DNA of 64,000 nt from Adhaeribacter aquaticus DSM 16391. Lineage in GTDB: Bacteria > Bacteroidota > Bacteroidia > Cytophagales > Hymenobacteraceae. Positions 42,367 to 51,710 of this stretch are shown here, piece after piece. The stretch is taken from positions 3,676,634 through 3,740,633 of the forward strand of contig NZ_KI421517.1 of the NCBI RefSeq assembly GCF_000473365.1, in the 5' to 3' direction. The number at the start of each line of letters is the position of its first letter. The stretch's first letter is position 1. The notes below the pieces were generated by a model. That model saw only the letters and a list, made by a program, of their open reading frames with translations. It was not told the origin of the DNA and did no database searches. The position numbers were made by a program, and so were the translations under genes.

Positions 42367-42873
42367 ATGTCCGCAAAAAAAGCTGCTTATTATATAGAGC
42401 AGTTACAGATGATAGCGCATCCGGAAGGAGGCTATTACAAAGAAACCTATAAAGCACCGGAAAATATTCCTGTCTTCGGGCTACCTGCCCGTTTTAAAGG
42501 GGACCGAAGTTTTTCTACTGCTATTTATTACCTGCTGGAGCAAAAAGATTTTTCTGCCTTTCATCGAATAAAGAGTGATGAATGCTGGCACTTTTATGCC
42601 GGAGGTGCTTTGTATGTACATGTGCTGGAACTCAATGGTACGTATAGCAGGGTGCAATTAGGAAACAATTTGGAGAAAGGAGAGGTGTTTCAGTTTGTAG
42701 TGCCGGCTGGAGCTTGGTTTGCGGCAGAGCCGGCACCCGGTACTACTTTTGCCTTGGTTGGGTGTACCGTAGCACCAGGTTTTGATTTTGCCGATTTTGA
42801 ATTAGCCGAAAAAGAGGTTTTGCTTTCCCAATTTGCTCAGCAGGCTGATGTTATAAATAGATGTTGCCGGTAA
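42367..42873 (+). CDS. Cupin-domain protein, DUF985 type
   Basis: 168-residue cytoplasmic protein of the DUF985 cupin family. The typical opening YYIEQLQMIAHPEGGYYKETY is at about 8-28, followed by TAIYYLLEQKDFSAFHRIKSDECWHFYAGG (about 57-86) and the second cupin block VPAGAWFAAEP near residue 115. Conserved His and Glu residues of the cupin metal site are present. Members are proposed to bind sugars or metals; none of that can be confirmed here. Monocistronic. Confidence 0.85.
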   Translation: MSAKKAAYYIEQLQMIAHPEGGYYKETYKAPENIPVFGLPARFKGDRSFSTAIYYLLEQKDFSAFHRIKSDECWHFYAGGALYVHVLELNGTYSRVQLGNNLEKGEVFQFVVPAGAWFAAEPAPGTTFALVGCTVAPGFDFADFELAEKEVLLSQFAQQADVINRCCR

Positions 42874-43029
42874 TTTTTCGGACTGGTAATCGTTTACTGG
42901 TATACCGGAGGCAGTTCTTTACCTATTCTTGCTTAAAGTAAATTTTTTCCCTGTTTAATTTGAAGAGAATATTGTTAAATAAAGCTTTAACCTCTAATTT
43001 CATAAACTAAAATAATTCTGTTGTCTTAG

Positions 43030-44415
43030 ATGCTGCCCTTTACTTATTTGAAAAAGAAATATCTATTTAGTTTTATTTTATTACTGGTTTTTGGTGTGGC
43101 CCAGGCCCAGATGCAGCTGCCCGAAAACATGTTTTTTCAAAAGCTTCCTAACGGCTTGGAAGTTTTGGTAGTGGAAGATCATACCATACCAATGGTAACC
43201 ATTGAAATTGGAGTTAAGAATGGCTCTTTTACGGAACCTCCGGAATTTAATGGATTAAGTCACCTTTACGAGCACCTGTTTTTTAAGACGAATAAATATT
43301 ATCCTACTCATGCTGAGTATAACAACCAGGTAAATAAGCTGGATATTAGTTATAACGGTACTACCCGGGAAGAATTGGTAAATTATTACTTTACCCTGCC
43401 CAAGGAAAATTTAAAGGGAGGGCTGGAATTTATGAATTCGGCTATCCGGTATCCGCGGTTTAGGAAAGAAGACATGCGGCAGGAAAATGAAATTGTGGAT
43501 GCGGAGTTTCAGCGGCACGAATCCAATCCTTATTTTGCTTTGAAGGATGCCATTGATCACCAGTTGTGGGGCGATTTGTTTTCCCGTAAGAATGTGATTG
43601 GCAACCATGCCATTATTTTGTCGGCAACGCCGGATAAAATGGAAACTATCAAAAATAAATATTACTGGCCTAATAATTCCATTTTAGTAGTTGCCGGGGA
43701 TGTTAAGCACCAGGAAGCATTTCAGGAGGTGGAAAGGATCTTTACCTCCTGGGTACCTTCCAAATTTGATCCTTTTAAGAAGTGGCCCATACCCGAATTC
43801 AAACCGCTTACTAAAACCAATTATTTTGTAGTAGAATCTAATATAGCCCAGGTACCGGTTATTCAGTTTAGCTGGCACGGGCCAGATACCCGAAACGATG
43901 TAGCGGCTACCTATGCCGCTGATGTTTTTTCATTTATCTTAAATCAAAAAGCTTCTAAACTAAGCGAAGCGTTGGAAGCCTCGGGTCTGGCATTAAGTGT
44001 GGGTGTAAATTATTATACTCAAAAGTACGTGGGGCCGATCAGTTTTACCGTAACGCCTAATCCGTCTCGGATTCAGGAATGTTTAGCTGAGATGAAAAAG
44101 CAATTAGCACTTTGGGATGCCGACGATTATTTTTCGGAAAAGCAGATAGAAAGGGCCAAACGATTGTTGGCCACCGAGCAGGTTGAGCGAAATGAAATAA
44201 CCCCTGAATATGCCCATACGCTTACTTTTTGGTGGGCATCCGCCTCCATTGATTATTATACCTCTTACCAGGAAAACCTGAATAAAGTAACCAAAGCCGA
44301 TCTGCAAAATTATGTTCGGAAATACATAAAAAATAAACCTTACGTAGCGGGGCTCCTTATAAATAAAGAAATGAGCCAGCAGGTAAAACCAACTACTTTT
44401 TTCAAGGCAGATTAA
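43030..44415 (+). CDS. M16-family zinc metallopeptidase (active subunit)
   Basis: 461-residue exported protease with a signal peptide (about 1-27, ending AQAQ). The inverted zinc motif HxxEH is intact: His78-Leu-Tyr-Glu81-His82 (GLSHLYEHLFF), and the third ligand is the Glu of ENEIVDAE near residue 159. This is the M16B type that forms heterodimers with an inactive partner. The next gene, 71 bases downstream, encodes the inactive homologue. The pair probably works in the periplasm on unfolded or small peptides. Confidence 0.9.
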   Translation: MLPFTYLKKKYLFSFILLLVFGVAQAQMQLPENMFFQKLPNGLEVLVVEDHTIPMVTIEIGVKNGSFTEPPEFNGLSHLYEHLFFKTNKYYPTHAEYNNQVNKLDISYNGTTREELVNYYFTLPKENLKGGLEFMNSAIRYPRFRKEDMRQENEIVDAEFQRHESNPYFALKDAIDHQLWGDLFSRKNVIGNHAIILSATPDKMETIKNKYYWPNNSILVVAGDVKHQEAFQEVERIFTSWVPSKFDPFKKWPIPEFKPLTKTNYFVVESNIAQVPVIQFSWHGPDTRNDVAATYAADVFSFILNQKASKLSEALEASGLALSVGVNYYTQKYVGPISFTVTPNPSRIQECLAEMKKQLALWDADDYFSEKQIERAKRLLATEQVERNEITPEYAHTLTFWWASASIDYYTSYQENLNKVTKADLQNYVRKYIKNKPYVAGLLINKEMSQQVKPTTFFKAD

Positions 44416-44486
44416 TTTTTATTCGGTTCCTTTTAAATTAATCCATAAAGAAAATTAACCCAGCGCCTGTTACAGGTAAATATTTT

Positions 44487-45770
44487 ATGAAGCAATTCTT
44501 TTTAATTCTGGTTTTTTACTTAGCTGCACTGTCTCTTTTTGCTCAACAGGAAACCACTTCTTTTACTGTTAATGGGTTAAAAGTGATTTTTCAGCCTACC
44601 CAGAAAGAAACCATCAGTATGAATATGTTTTACCGGGGTGGCGTTACAAATTTAAAACCTGGCCAGGCTGGTTTAGAAAACCTAGCCCTTTATGCTGCTA
44701 CCAGGTGTGGTACCCAAAAGTACCCGGAAGAAGTTTTTCGGGATATGGCCGATGAATTTGGAATAAGAATAGCGGGTGGGTCAGCATTAGATTATGGGAG
44801 TATCAAAGTAAATTGTGTAAAAGATTTCTTTGGCCAGGGTTGGAGCTTATTTAGCAGTGCTATTTTAAATCCAACCTTTGATGCCCGGCAACTAATCATT
44901 GAAAAAGAAAGAATGATCGCTTCTATTCGTAACCAGGTTGCTGACCCGGAAGAACGGCTGGAACAGTTGGCCTTACAAGCGGCCTTTGCCAATACACCTT
45001 ATGCCATCGACCCATTAGGTTCGGAACAGACGCTGCAAAAATTTACTTCTGATAGCCTGAAGCAGTATTATTACCAAAACCTGCTCAATAAGAACCGGAT
45101 GTTTTTGGTAATTGCCGGTAATCTTAAAAAAGAAGAATTAGAACAGAAAATAAAAGAGTCTTTTGCAAATTTACCAGTACTACCTTATAAGCCTTACGTT
45201 TATAAAAGTCCGGTATTTCAGGATCAGCAACTGGTAACCGAACACCGGGAACTAGCTACCAACTATTTTTGCGGAGTTTTTAATGCTCCCAGCATGAACC
45301 ATCCTGATTTTCCGGCCTATTTGCTTTCCATAAATGCTTTAAGTGGCAGAATATTTAATGAGGTTCGAAACCGGCAGAATTTATCTTATGAAGCCGGGGC
45401 GGATGTAAAGGTGCATCAGATGGCTTACTCTACAATTTACGCCAGCACCTCTAACCCAAAACCTACTTTACTGGCTATGGCAACGGAAGTGGGCCGTATG
45501 AAAAAAAATGAAATCTCGCAGGAGTTACTGGATTTACTTAAAAAATCAGTAAAGAGAAGTTACTACCGCCGGCAGGAAAGCGCCAGCCGGTTAGTAGAAT
45601 ATTTAGGCGAAGCCGAAATAATGGGCGGATGGGAGCTAGCTGATACATTGTTGGAAAAGATAGATAAAGTAAGTACCAAAGAAATGTTTGACGTGTACCA
45701 GAAGTATAGCAATGGAATACGCTGGGCCTTTTTAGGCAATAAACAACTTGCCCAGGAAGCTTTTTACTAA
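44487..45770 (+). CDS. M16-family peptidase-like protein (inactive partner)
   Basis: 427-residue exported M16B homologue with a signal peptide (about 1-20). The region of the HxxEH motif reads GLENLALYAA, so the zinc ligands are missing. The typical Arg/Tyr pair of the partner subunit appears in the RNRQNLSYEAG block near residue 300. In this family one subunit carries the zinc site and the other completes the substrate cavity, so this is the structural partner of the protein encoded upstream. No terminator is visible after it. Confidence 0.85.
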   Translation: MKQFFLILVFYLAALSLFAQQETTSFTVNGLKVIFQPTQKETISMNMFYRGGVTNLKPGQAGLENLALYAATRCGTQKYPEEVFRDMADEFGIRIAGGSALDYGSIKVNCVKDFFGQGWSLFSSAILNPTFDARQLIIEKERMIASIRNQVADPEERLEQLALQAAFANTPYAIDPLGSEQTLQKFTSDSLKQYYYQNLLNKNRMFLVIAGNLKKEELEQKIKESFANLPVLPYKPYVYKSPVFQDQQLVTEHRELATNYFCGVFNAPSMNHPDFPAYLLSINALSGRIFNEVRNRQNLSYEAGADVKVHQMAYSTIYASTSNPKPTLLAMATEVGRMKKNEISQELLDLLKKSVKRSYYRRQESASRLVEYLGEAEIMGGWELADTLLEKIDKVSTKEMFDVYQKYSNGIRWAFLGNKQLAQEAFY

Positions 45771-45844
45771 AAAAGCATGTAATTAATATAATTAGTTTAA
45801 GATAGGCAAATTTTAATTACCAATAATTTAAAGACTTAATTTCT

Positions 45845-46540
45845 TTAAAGAACCTGTTCAAAGGCGTTAAGGTATTTATCAATATAGAGCGATTTTGATT
45901 TGTTTTTGTATTGCATAATAAACCGCGGATGTTCCAATGCCACTATCTGCTGAAAAAACTTATGTTTTGCATTAAGTTGTTTTAAAAACTTTTCATTTTT
46001 ACCGGTTCCAAAACAAAAGCAAACATCCGTATTAATGTTCAAATCAAGCTGCTTTCGAATACTTTGAACAATAAAATCATTTACAGCTTGGGTTAGCTCC
46101 CGGCTATCATAATAATTATAATTTATTTCATTTCCATTTTTACCGATAGCGGTAAAACCTAATGGGCAAACCGAGTTAATAAAAAACTTAGCATAAAAGG
46201 CTGCCGGGCCTCCAAAAGCATTTATAACATCGTAAACAAAAACCGAAGAAGGTTCATGCCTTTCTTTTCCACTATAGGCAAGCTGGCACTCGCGCTTAAG
46301 CCGCTTAGAATCTGTAAATGGTACACCCGTAACGCCGCCGCCAAACCTACCAGGATTTATGCCTAAAATCAGATGCCTGGCGTTGTTATCCTGATAATAT
46401 TTCTGGTAAAATTCAGAATAAATAGGAATAATAGCTGGATCCTCCTGAAAGGGATTAAGGATGCGGATGCCTGGCGGTAATGGTCCGGTAAAGTGTAGGG
46501 ATTTATTAAATGCTATTACTCTATCGGCAAAAGTGCTCAT
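45845..46540 (-). CDS. SMUG2-type uracil-DNA glycosylase family protein (DUF4918)
   Basis: 231-residue cytoplasmic protein of the uracil-DNA glycosylase superfamily. The catalytic motif GINPGRFGGGVTGVPFTD is at about residues 60-77, SSVFVYDVINAFGG near 97-110 and LEHPRFI near 206. These match the SMUG2/DUF4918 branch, which removes uracil or hypoxanthine from DNA. No repair operon is nearby; the gene is convergent with the M16 pair. Confidence 0.82.
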   Translation of the reverse strand: MSTFADRVIAFNKSLHFTGPLPPGIRILNPFQEDPAIIPIYSEFYQKYYQDNNARHLILGINPGRFGGGVTGVPFTDSKRLKRECQLAYSGKERHEPSSVFVYDVINAFGGPAAFYAKFFINSVCPLGFTAIGKNGNEINYNYYDSRELTQAVNDFIVQSIRKQLDLNINTDVCFCFGTGKNEKFLKQLNAKHKFFQQIVALEHPRFIMQYKNKSKSLYIDKYLNAFEQVL

Positions 46541-46817
46541 TTGGTTTAGTTAATGCTTTACAATAAAGTTTTATTTTCCAGTGATAAATTCAGGCTCTCT
46601 TTTAAATGGTTGGTTTAGGTGGCTGATTTTAAAATTTAAAGAACAATTCATTTACCTCAACGGTCGATATAAAGTTGCTATTGGTCGAGAAACCTGCCAC
46701 TTTCCAGCGCATATCAAAAAATAAATAACTTCTGGCATTTGCTTTGAAATAAGGTAAGTAATTCGGGCAAATAAGCCTGATCCTTTTAAAAATTTTAAAC
46801 ACCTAAAATAAAAGAAA

Positions 46818-47339
46818 ATGAAAAAGTTTGTAGCAATGTTAGCGTTTGGTTTGGCAATAGCCGGAACCACATTTGCCCAGGATGCCCCGCAGAATGATAA
46901 AAGAAATAAAATTGATAATCAGGGCAAGGCACGTTGGGAAAGAAACCAAGAAGGTAGAATTCAGGGACGGGAGCACCAGCGCCGGGAAAAATTATCTCCG
47001 GAGGAACATGCAAACCGCCGCACAGATATGCTGAGCCAAAAGTTAGACCTTAATAATAACCAGAAGAAGAAACTACAGGCATTGAACCTGAAACATGCCC
47101 AGCAAATGGAAAGCATGCGCGGCCAATATAGCAATAATGACAATAACCGAAATGAAAACAAAAAGGAAGAAATGAAACGCCTGCGTGCCGATTGGGAAAA
47201 AGAATTTAAAGGCATTGTTAGCAAAAAGCAATTTCAGAAATTCGAAGAACAACGGAAGCAAATGCAGGCTAATCACGGAAACCGTTTTGGCCGGGAAGGT
47301 GAAAAAGAAAACCGTTTTAGAAGATCTAATAACGGTTAA
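46818..47339 (+). CDS. Small exported basic/charged protein (Spy-like, DUF4890-like)
   Basis: 173-residue protein with a signal peptide (about 1-21, ending TTFAQ). The mature part is strongly charged and helical: KLSPEEHANRRTDMLSQKLD, then LNNNQKKKLQALNLKHAQQM and SKKQFQKFEEQRKQM. These are like the LTxxQ-type helices of Spy/CpxP periplasmic chaperones and of the Bacteroidota DUF4890 proteins. The C-terminal end is Arg/Asn/Gly-rich. Envelope-stress or periplasmic chaperone function is inferred. A clear terminator follows. Confidence 0.65.
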   Translation: MKKFVAMLAFGLAIAGTTFAQDAPQNDKRNKIDNQGKARWERNQEGRIQGREHQRREKLSPEEHANRRTDMLSQKLDLNNNQKKKLQALNLKHAQQMESMRGQYSNNDNNRNENKKEEMKRLRADWEKEFKGIVSKKQFQKFEEQRKQMQANHGNRFGREGEKENRFRRSNNG

Positions 47340-47364
47340 TTAATAGGTTGTTTGGTAAAAATGG

Positions 47365-47388
47365 GCCCGGTTTATGCCGGGCTTTTTT
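47365..47388 (+). terminator. Terminator after the Spy-like gene
   Basis: GCCCGG (47365-47370) and CCGGGC (47377-47382) around a 6-base loop, followed by six T. It starts 26 bases after the stop. Classic intrinsic terminator. Confidence 0.85.
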
Positions 47389-47587
47389 ATTTTAAGATCT
47401 TACTTCTTATTGAAACTCCAAAATATTATTTGGATTAGCGGAAATTTTTGGAATGCCTACCCCTTTATTCGACCATTTAGGCAATAAATTCGGCGGGCTG
47501 GTTAACCAAGTTTAGCTTTTCTTAAGAACCATTTGTATTTTGCTAGCTTATATTAAATGGCTTACGTCCACTACATTAGTTTTATTT

Positions 47588-50083
47588 ATGCTTCTACTTT
47601 TACCTTTACCAAGAATTATTACTTTTTGCCTGTTTCTTACCTTACTTTATCCTTTACAGGGAGTGGCCCAAAACAGCAAAAAAGCCGCCATATCCGGAAC
47701 AGTAGTAGATGCTCTGAATAATTCACCGTTGGGGTATGCTACTATTCGTATTTTTAAAACAACGGATAATAAGTTATTAACTGGAAATATAACCAACGAA
47801 GCAGGGCAATTTGCAATGGATGCCCCATTGGGCCAGTATTATGCATTAATTGAGTTTATAGGTTATAAAGCATTTAAATCACCGGTTTTTAATCTTACTA
47901 AAGATAATCCTTCGCATAATTTAGGAACTCTCAGAGTACAGGCCGCGGCCGCCACTACCTTAAATGAAGTGGTAGTACAGGGGCAGAAAAGCTCCATGGA
48001 GTTGTCGCTGGACAAAAAAGTATTTAACGTAGGAACAGATTTATCTAATGCGGGCGGATCGGCTACTGAAATTTTAAGTAATGTACCTTCGGTGTCAGTA
48101 GATGCAGAAGGTAATGTAAAATTACGGGGAAGTGAAAACGTTCGGATCTTAATTGATGGGAAACCATCCGGGTTAGTTAGTTTTAAAGGTGGAGCGGGTT
48201 TACAACAGTTACAAGGTAGTTTAATAGATAAAGTTGAGATTATTACTAATCCATCTGCCCGTTACGAAGCCGAAGGCATGTCGGGCATTATTAATATAGT
48301 TTTAAAGAAAGAACAAAAAAATGGCTTAAACGGCTCTTTTGAGGTAATAACGGGGCAGCCAACAAATTATGGGGGAGCGGCTAACATTAATTACCGCCAC
48401 AGAAAAGTAAACTTCTTTGTCAACTACGGACTTGCTTACCGGGTTACACCAGGTTGGAGCTCACTTTACCAGGAAACTACTAAAAATAATCAAGTCACTT
48501 CCATATTAAGGCAAAATAACGAAGGCACCTTAACCGGTTTTAATAATAACATCCGGGGAGGTATGGATTATTTCTTTTCAGAGTCCAGTATTTTAACTGC
48601 ATCCTATATGTTCCGGAGAAGCGATGCAAACCGCATAACTGATATCCGTTACCAGGACTACAAACCAAACCAGGAGTTGCAACGATATACCGACCGGAAA
48701 CAGGACGAAAATGAAGATGAGGTAAATGCCGAATACGCCTTGAGCTACAAAAAAACATTTTCCCGCAAAGGACATGAATTAAACGCGGATTTTCGTTTCC
48801 TGGATTACTGGGAAAAATCAAACCAGACTTTTACAGAAAACACCTTTGGCCCGAGAGGAGACCGGGATGTTTCCAAAGCTGTATTGCAACGCTCGGTAAA
48901 CGATGAGTACGAGAAACAATATTTAACCCAGTTAGATTATGTGCGACCTGTTGGGGAAGGCGGTAAATTCGAAGCTGGTTTCCGGAGTAGTTTCCGCAAT
49001 ATGGTAAATGATTACATGGTGGGCGATGAGGATGCAGCAGGAGGCCTTACCTTACTTCCGGAATTTACCAACTATTTTATTTACGACGAAAATATAAATG
49101 CAGCTTATGGTATCTGGGGAAATAAAAGTAAAAAATATTCCTATCAGGTTGGTCTACGGGGCGAGTATACCGATGTAAAAACAACGCTGCGGAAAACAAA
49201 CGAACAAAATCCAAGAAATTATGCTAATCTGTTTCCAAGTGCTCACTTTACCTATAATTTACCTAAAGAAAATGCTTTGCAAATAAGCTACAGTCGTCGG
49301 ATCAGGCGGCCGGTTTATTTTGATTTGAGCCCATATTATACCTTTACCGATCGTCGGAATTTTGCTGGTGGTAATCCTAATTTAAATCCCGAATATACCA
49401 ATGCTTTTGATTTAGGCCATATTAAATACTTTGATAAAGGTTCTATTTCCTCGTCTTTGTATTACCGCCATACTATAGATAAAATGGCCACTATCCGGAG
49501 GGTGGAGGTCGTTCAATACCAGGGCGATTCAATTTCCGTGGCCAGGCTGCGGCCGGAAAATTTAATCTCGGAAGATGCCTTTGGTGCAGAGTTTACCGGA
49601 AATTATGCCTTAAAGGAATGGTGGAAACTTGATTTAAGTTTAAATTTTTTCCGGGCTATTACGGATGGAAGCAATTTAGCCCAAAATATCAGCAGCGATA
49701 CCTATAGCTGGTTTATGCGCCACACATCCCGGTTTAACCTGCCTAAAAATCTGGACTTTCAGATAAGAGCCAATTACGAAGCGCCGCAAAAAACGCCCCA
49801 GGGAAGCCGGGCAGCACTTTATTACGCTGATTTAGCCCTGAGTAAAGAAATTTTAAATAGGAAAGGCACCCTAACTTTAAATGTATTGGACTTGTTTAAT
49901 ACGCGCATTACCCGTTCTGTTTTTAGAGGAAGGATCCTGGAAAATGATGGTACCTATTTAGGCCGGGACTTTTATACCAATAGCGAAGGCCAGGCCCGCC
50001 GAAGACAAATAAACCTGACTTTGAATTACCGGCTAAACCAAGGACAAATTGGCGGTAAACAAAGAAACTTAAACCAGGAATAA
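47588..50083 (+). CDS. TonB-receptor-like outer-membrane beta-barrel protein (OMP_b-brl_3 family)
   Basis: 831-residue outer-membrane protein. The ATG at 47588 is chosen because a signal peptide (residues about 1-26, ending QGVAQ) starts there; the longer frame from a TTG at 47540 is not needed. Carboxypeptidase-regulatory-like domain (about 32-118), plug (about 125-230: GTDLSNAGGSATEILSNVPS, NVRILIDGKPSG, ARYEAEGMSGIINIVLKK), and a barrel with the family's NPNLNPEYTNAFDLG motif. This is the family of barrels without known transport substrate, often associated with metal or peptide handling. Monocistronic. Confidence 0.88.
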   Translation: MLLLLPLPRIITFCLFLTLLYPLQGVAQNSKKAAISGTVVDALNNSPLGYATIRIFKTTDNKLLTGNITNEAGQFAMDAPLGQYYALIEFIGYKAFKSPVFNLTKDNPSHNLGTLRVQAAAATTLNEVVVQGQKSSMELSLDKKVFNVGTDLSNAGGSATEILSNVPSVSVDAEGNVKLRGSENVRILIDGKPSGLVSFKGGAGLQQLQGSLIDKVEIITNPSARYEAEGMSGIINIVLKKEQKNGLNGSFEVITGQPTNYGGAANINYRHRKVNFFVNYGLAYRVTPGWSSLYQETTKNNQVTSILRQNNEGTLTGFNNNIRGGMDYFFSESSILTASYMFRRSDANRITDIRYQDYKPNQELQRYTDRKQDENEDEVNAEYALSYKKTFSRKGHELNADFRFLDYWEKSNQTFTENTFGPRGDRDVSKAVLQRSVNDEYEKQYLTQLDYVRPVGEGGKFEAGFRSSFRNMVNDYMVGDEDAAGGLTLLPEFTNYFIYDENINAAYGIWGNKSKKYSYQVGLRGEYTDVKTTLRKTNEQNPRNYANLFPSAHFTYNLPKENALQISYSRRIRRPVYFDLSPYYTFTDRRNFAGGNPNLNPEYTNAFDLGHIKYFDKGSISSSLYYRHTIDKMATIRRVEVVQYQGDSISVARLRPENLISEDAFGAEFTGNYALKEWWKLDLSLNFFRAITDGSNLAQNISSDTYSWFMRHTSRFNLPKNLDFQIRANYEAPQKTPQGSRAALYYADLALSKEILNRKGTLTLNVLDLFNTRITRSVFRGRILENDGTYLGRDFYTNSEGQARRRQINLTLNYRLNQGQIGGKQRNLNQE

Positions 50084-50102
50084 ATTCAGTTAAATGTTAA
50101 CC

Positions 50103-50143
50103 AAAAAGGGCTCCGAAAGCATTTGTCTTTCGGAGCCCTTTTT
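50103..50143. terminator. Bidirectional terminator
   Basis: Seventeen-base arms (50103-50119 and 50127-50143) pair perfectly, with an AAAAAGGGCTCCGAAAG-type stem and 7-base loop. A- and T-runs on both sides serve both the receptor gene (stop at 50083) and the convergent epimerase gene (stop at 50170). Confidence 0.9.
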
Positions 50144-50169
50144 ATAGCTAGTAAGCCTTTTGTTATTAT

Positions 50170-51102
50170 CTAGAGTAGAATACCTTCTTGTTCGCCAATA
50201 GATCTTACATAATTAGCAGCTTGTTTGTATTCTTCGTTGGTTGGAAGGTGTTCCAGCATTAAGGGCACATCTTTTAATTTGCTCAATTCACTTAAAAATA
50301 CTTTATAATCCATTTTGCCTAAACCTGGCCGACACTCTACCAATTGAGGTGTATAAACATCTTCTTTTAAAATAATGTCTTTGCCGTGACAGCTTCTGAT
50401 ATTTGGTCCCAGCTTTTGGAAAGCTTCTTTAATAAGGGCGCCATTATTATAAAAATCACGCGGACTAATGATCAGGTTCATGGGGTCCAGGTGTACGCCA
50501 AACTGTTTGTGATTGATAGATTTTATCAGACGCACATAAGAATCTGCTGAATCGGGATACGCCCAGGGCATGGCCTCCAAAACAAAATAAGTTCGGGTAG
50601 GGTTAACTTCTTTTATAATATTTCGGGTTACCTCTACTATTTCATCAAAAGTCTCCTTTTTGAAGTTATCCTGGTGTGGGCCTGCCCATTTTTCTGGGTT
50701 TTTAGAACCGCTGATATTAACACAGCAATTTGCACCAATGGCTTCTGCTAAGGCCAGGGAATCAACACACTTTTTAATGGCGGCTTTCGCTTTTTCTTTA
50801 TCCGGGTCAATTGGATTGTTCCAGACGCCAACTTCTGAAATAATGATATTTTCTTTTTTAGCAGCCTTTTCATAAGCTTTAATTTCCGCAGAAGAGGCCC
50901 CAACTTTTACCGGACTGTATGCCGCCCGGTAGCCAAGGTTTTTTAAGATAGCAATCCACTCTTCCGGATTGGTAAATTTATCTAAGACGGGGCCACCTAA
51001 CCGAACAGATTTATTAACTGGTTGAAAGCTATATAATGGTGAAGCTACACTCAATAAGGCAGCTGATTGGACTAACTTTTTATTAAACGTTCTGCGATTC
51101 AT
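50170..51102 (-). CDS. Exported sugar-phosphate isomerase/epimerase-like TIM-barrel protein
   Basis: 310-residue protein of the AP-endonuclease-2-like TIM barrel (xylose isomerase-like) superfamily. It has an N-terminal signal (MNRRTFNKKLVQSAALLS; RR-containing, so possibly Tat). Metal ligands appear in order: Glu in FVLEAMPW, Asp-His region GVHLDPMNL, His in SCHGKD, and Glu in MLEHLPTNEEY near the C-terminus. Periplasmic location is expected. Substrate unknown; members act as epimerases or isomerases on sugars. Monocistronic, with a shared terminator. Confidence 0.8.
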   Translation of the reverse strand: MNRRTFNKKLVQSAALLSVASPLYSFQPVNKSVRLGGPVLDKFTNPEEWIAILKNLGYRAAYSPVKVGASSAEIKAYEKAAKKENIIISEVGVWNNPIDPDKEKAKAAIKKCVDSLALAEAIGANCCVNISGSKNPEKWAGPHQDNFKKETFDEIVEVTRNIIKEVNPTRTYFVLEAMPWAYPDSADSYVRLIKSINHKQFGVHLDPMNLIISPRDFYNNGALIKEAFQKLGPNIRSCHGKDIILKEDVYTPQLVECRPGLGKMDYKVFLSELSKLKDVPLMLEHLPTNEEYKQAANYVRSIGEQEGILL

Positions 51103-51344
51103 GGGTGGATTTATAAATAAAAGGACATTGGTTCTTTGCCTAAATATGCAGAATTAATAAGAAGTTTCATAATCCATGAAGGCTAGTCTTTTCGCCTGAG
51201 AGCAACCTCTTTTTGCATTTAGCAGCTTGTTATTAATATTTTTATAAATATCAGTTTAATAAACAGCCGTGTTTTTGAAACCTGATATCTACTTTAAGAA
51301 GTATACACAACTTTATTTGATGTTGAACTAAAATATTTATAGAT

Positions 51345-51584
51345 ATGGAAGCTACATGCAATCATTGTGGTCATTGGAACCAGGATACCGAAAAAATAAA
51401 AGCACCAACTGATGCCTTTGGTGTTTGTGATGAATTAACCGGCCAGCATGCTATGGAACCGGAATATGTATTGCCTTTGGTTCATGAATTTAGTTTAGTG
51501 GACAATAAGCCCAAGGATTTTGAAATGATTACCGGCGCCAATTTCGGCTGCAATCATTTTAGTGAACGTAAAGGGTGGATTTAA
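51345..51584 (+). CDS. Small Cys-rich protein (possible zinc-binding)
   Basis: 79-residue protein with CNHCGHW at residues 5-11, a further Cys in FGVCDELTG (residue 28) and a last Cys/His pair in GCNHFSERKG near residue 69. Four cysteines plus histidines suggest a zinc ribbon-like fold. No family name can be given. It is transcribed alone and closed by a strong terminator, so it is likely to be a real gene. Confidence 0.65.
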   Translation: MEATCNHCGHWNQDTEKIKAPTDAFGVCDELTGQHAMEPEYVLPLVHEFSLVDNKPKDFEMITGANFGCNHFSERKGWI

Positions 51585-51597
51585 TTTTTATATATTT

Positions 51598-51636
51598 AAA
51601 AAAGAGGTGCTGTAATTTTTACAGCACCTCTTTTTT
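51598..51636 (+). terminator. Strong terminator after the small Cys-rich gene
   Basis: Eighteen-base arms (51598-51615 and 51619-51636, core GAGGTGCTGTAA) with a 3-base loop and T-run. It lies 13 bases after the stop. Confidence 0.9.
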
Positions 51637-51710
51637 ATTTTACCTTCTTTGTATTATAACATTTTTCAAATGCTGGACTTTTAAATCAATATAAACCAGG
51701 ATCAGGTTAA

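Noticed and set aside
47540-47587. TTG-started extension of the OMP beta-barrel gene
   Set aside because: The signal peptide begins naturally at the ATG at 47588; a TTG start is unnecessary.
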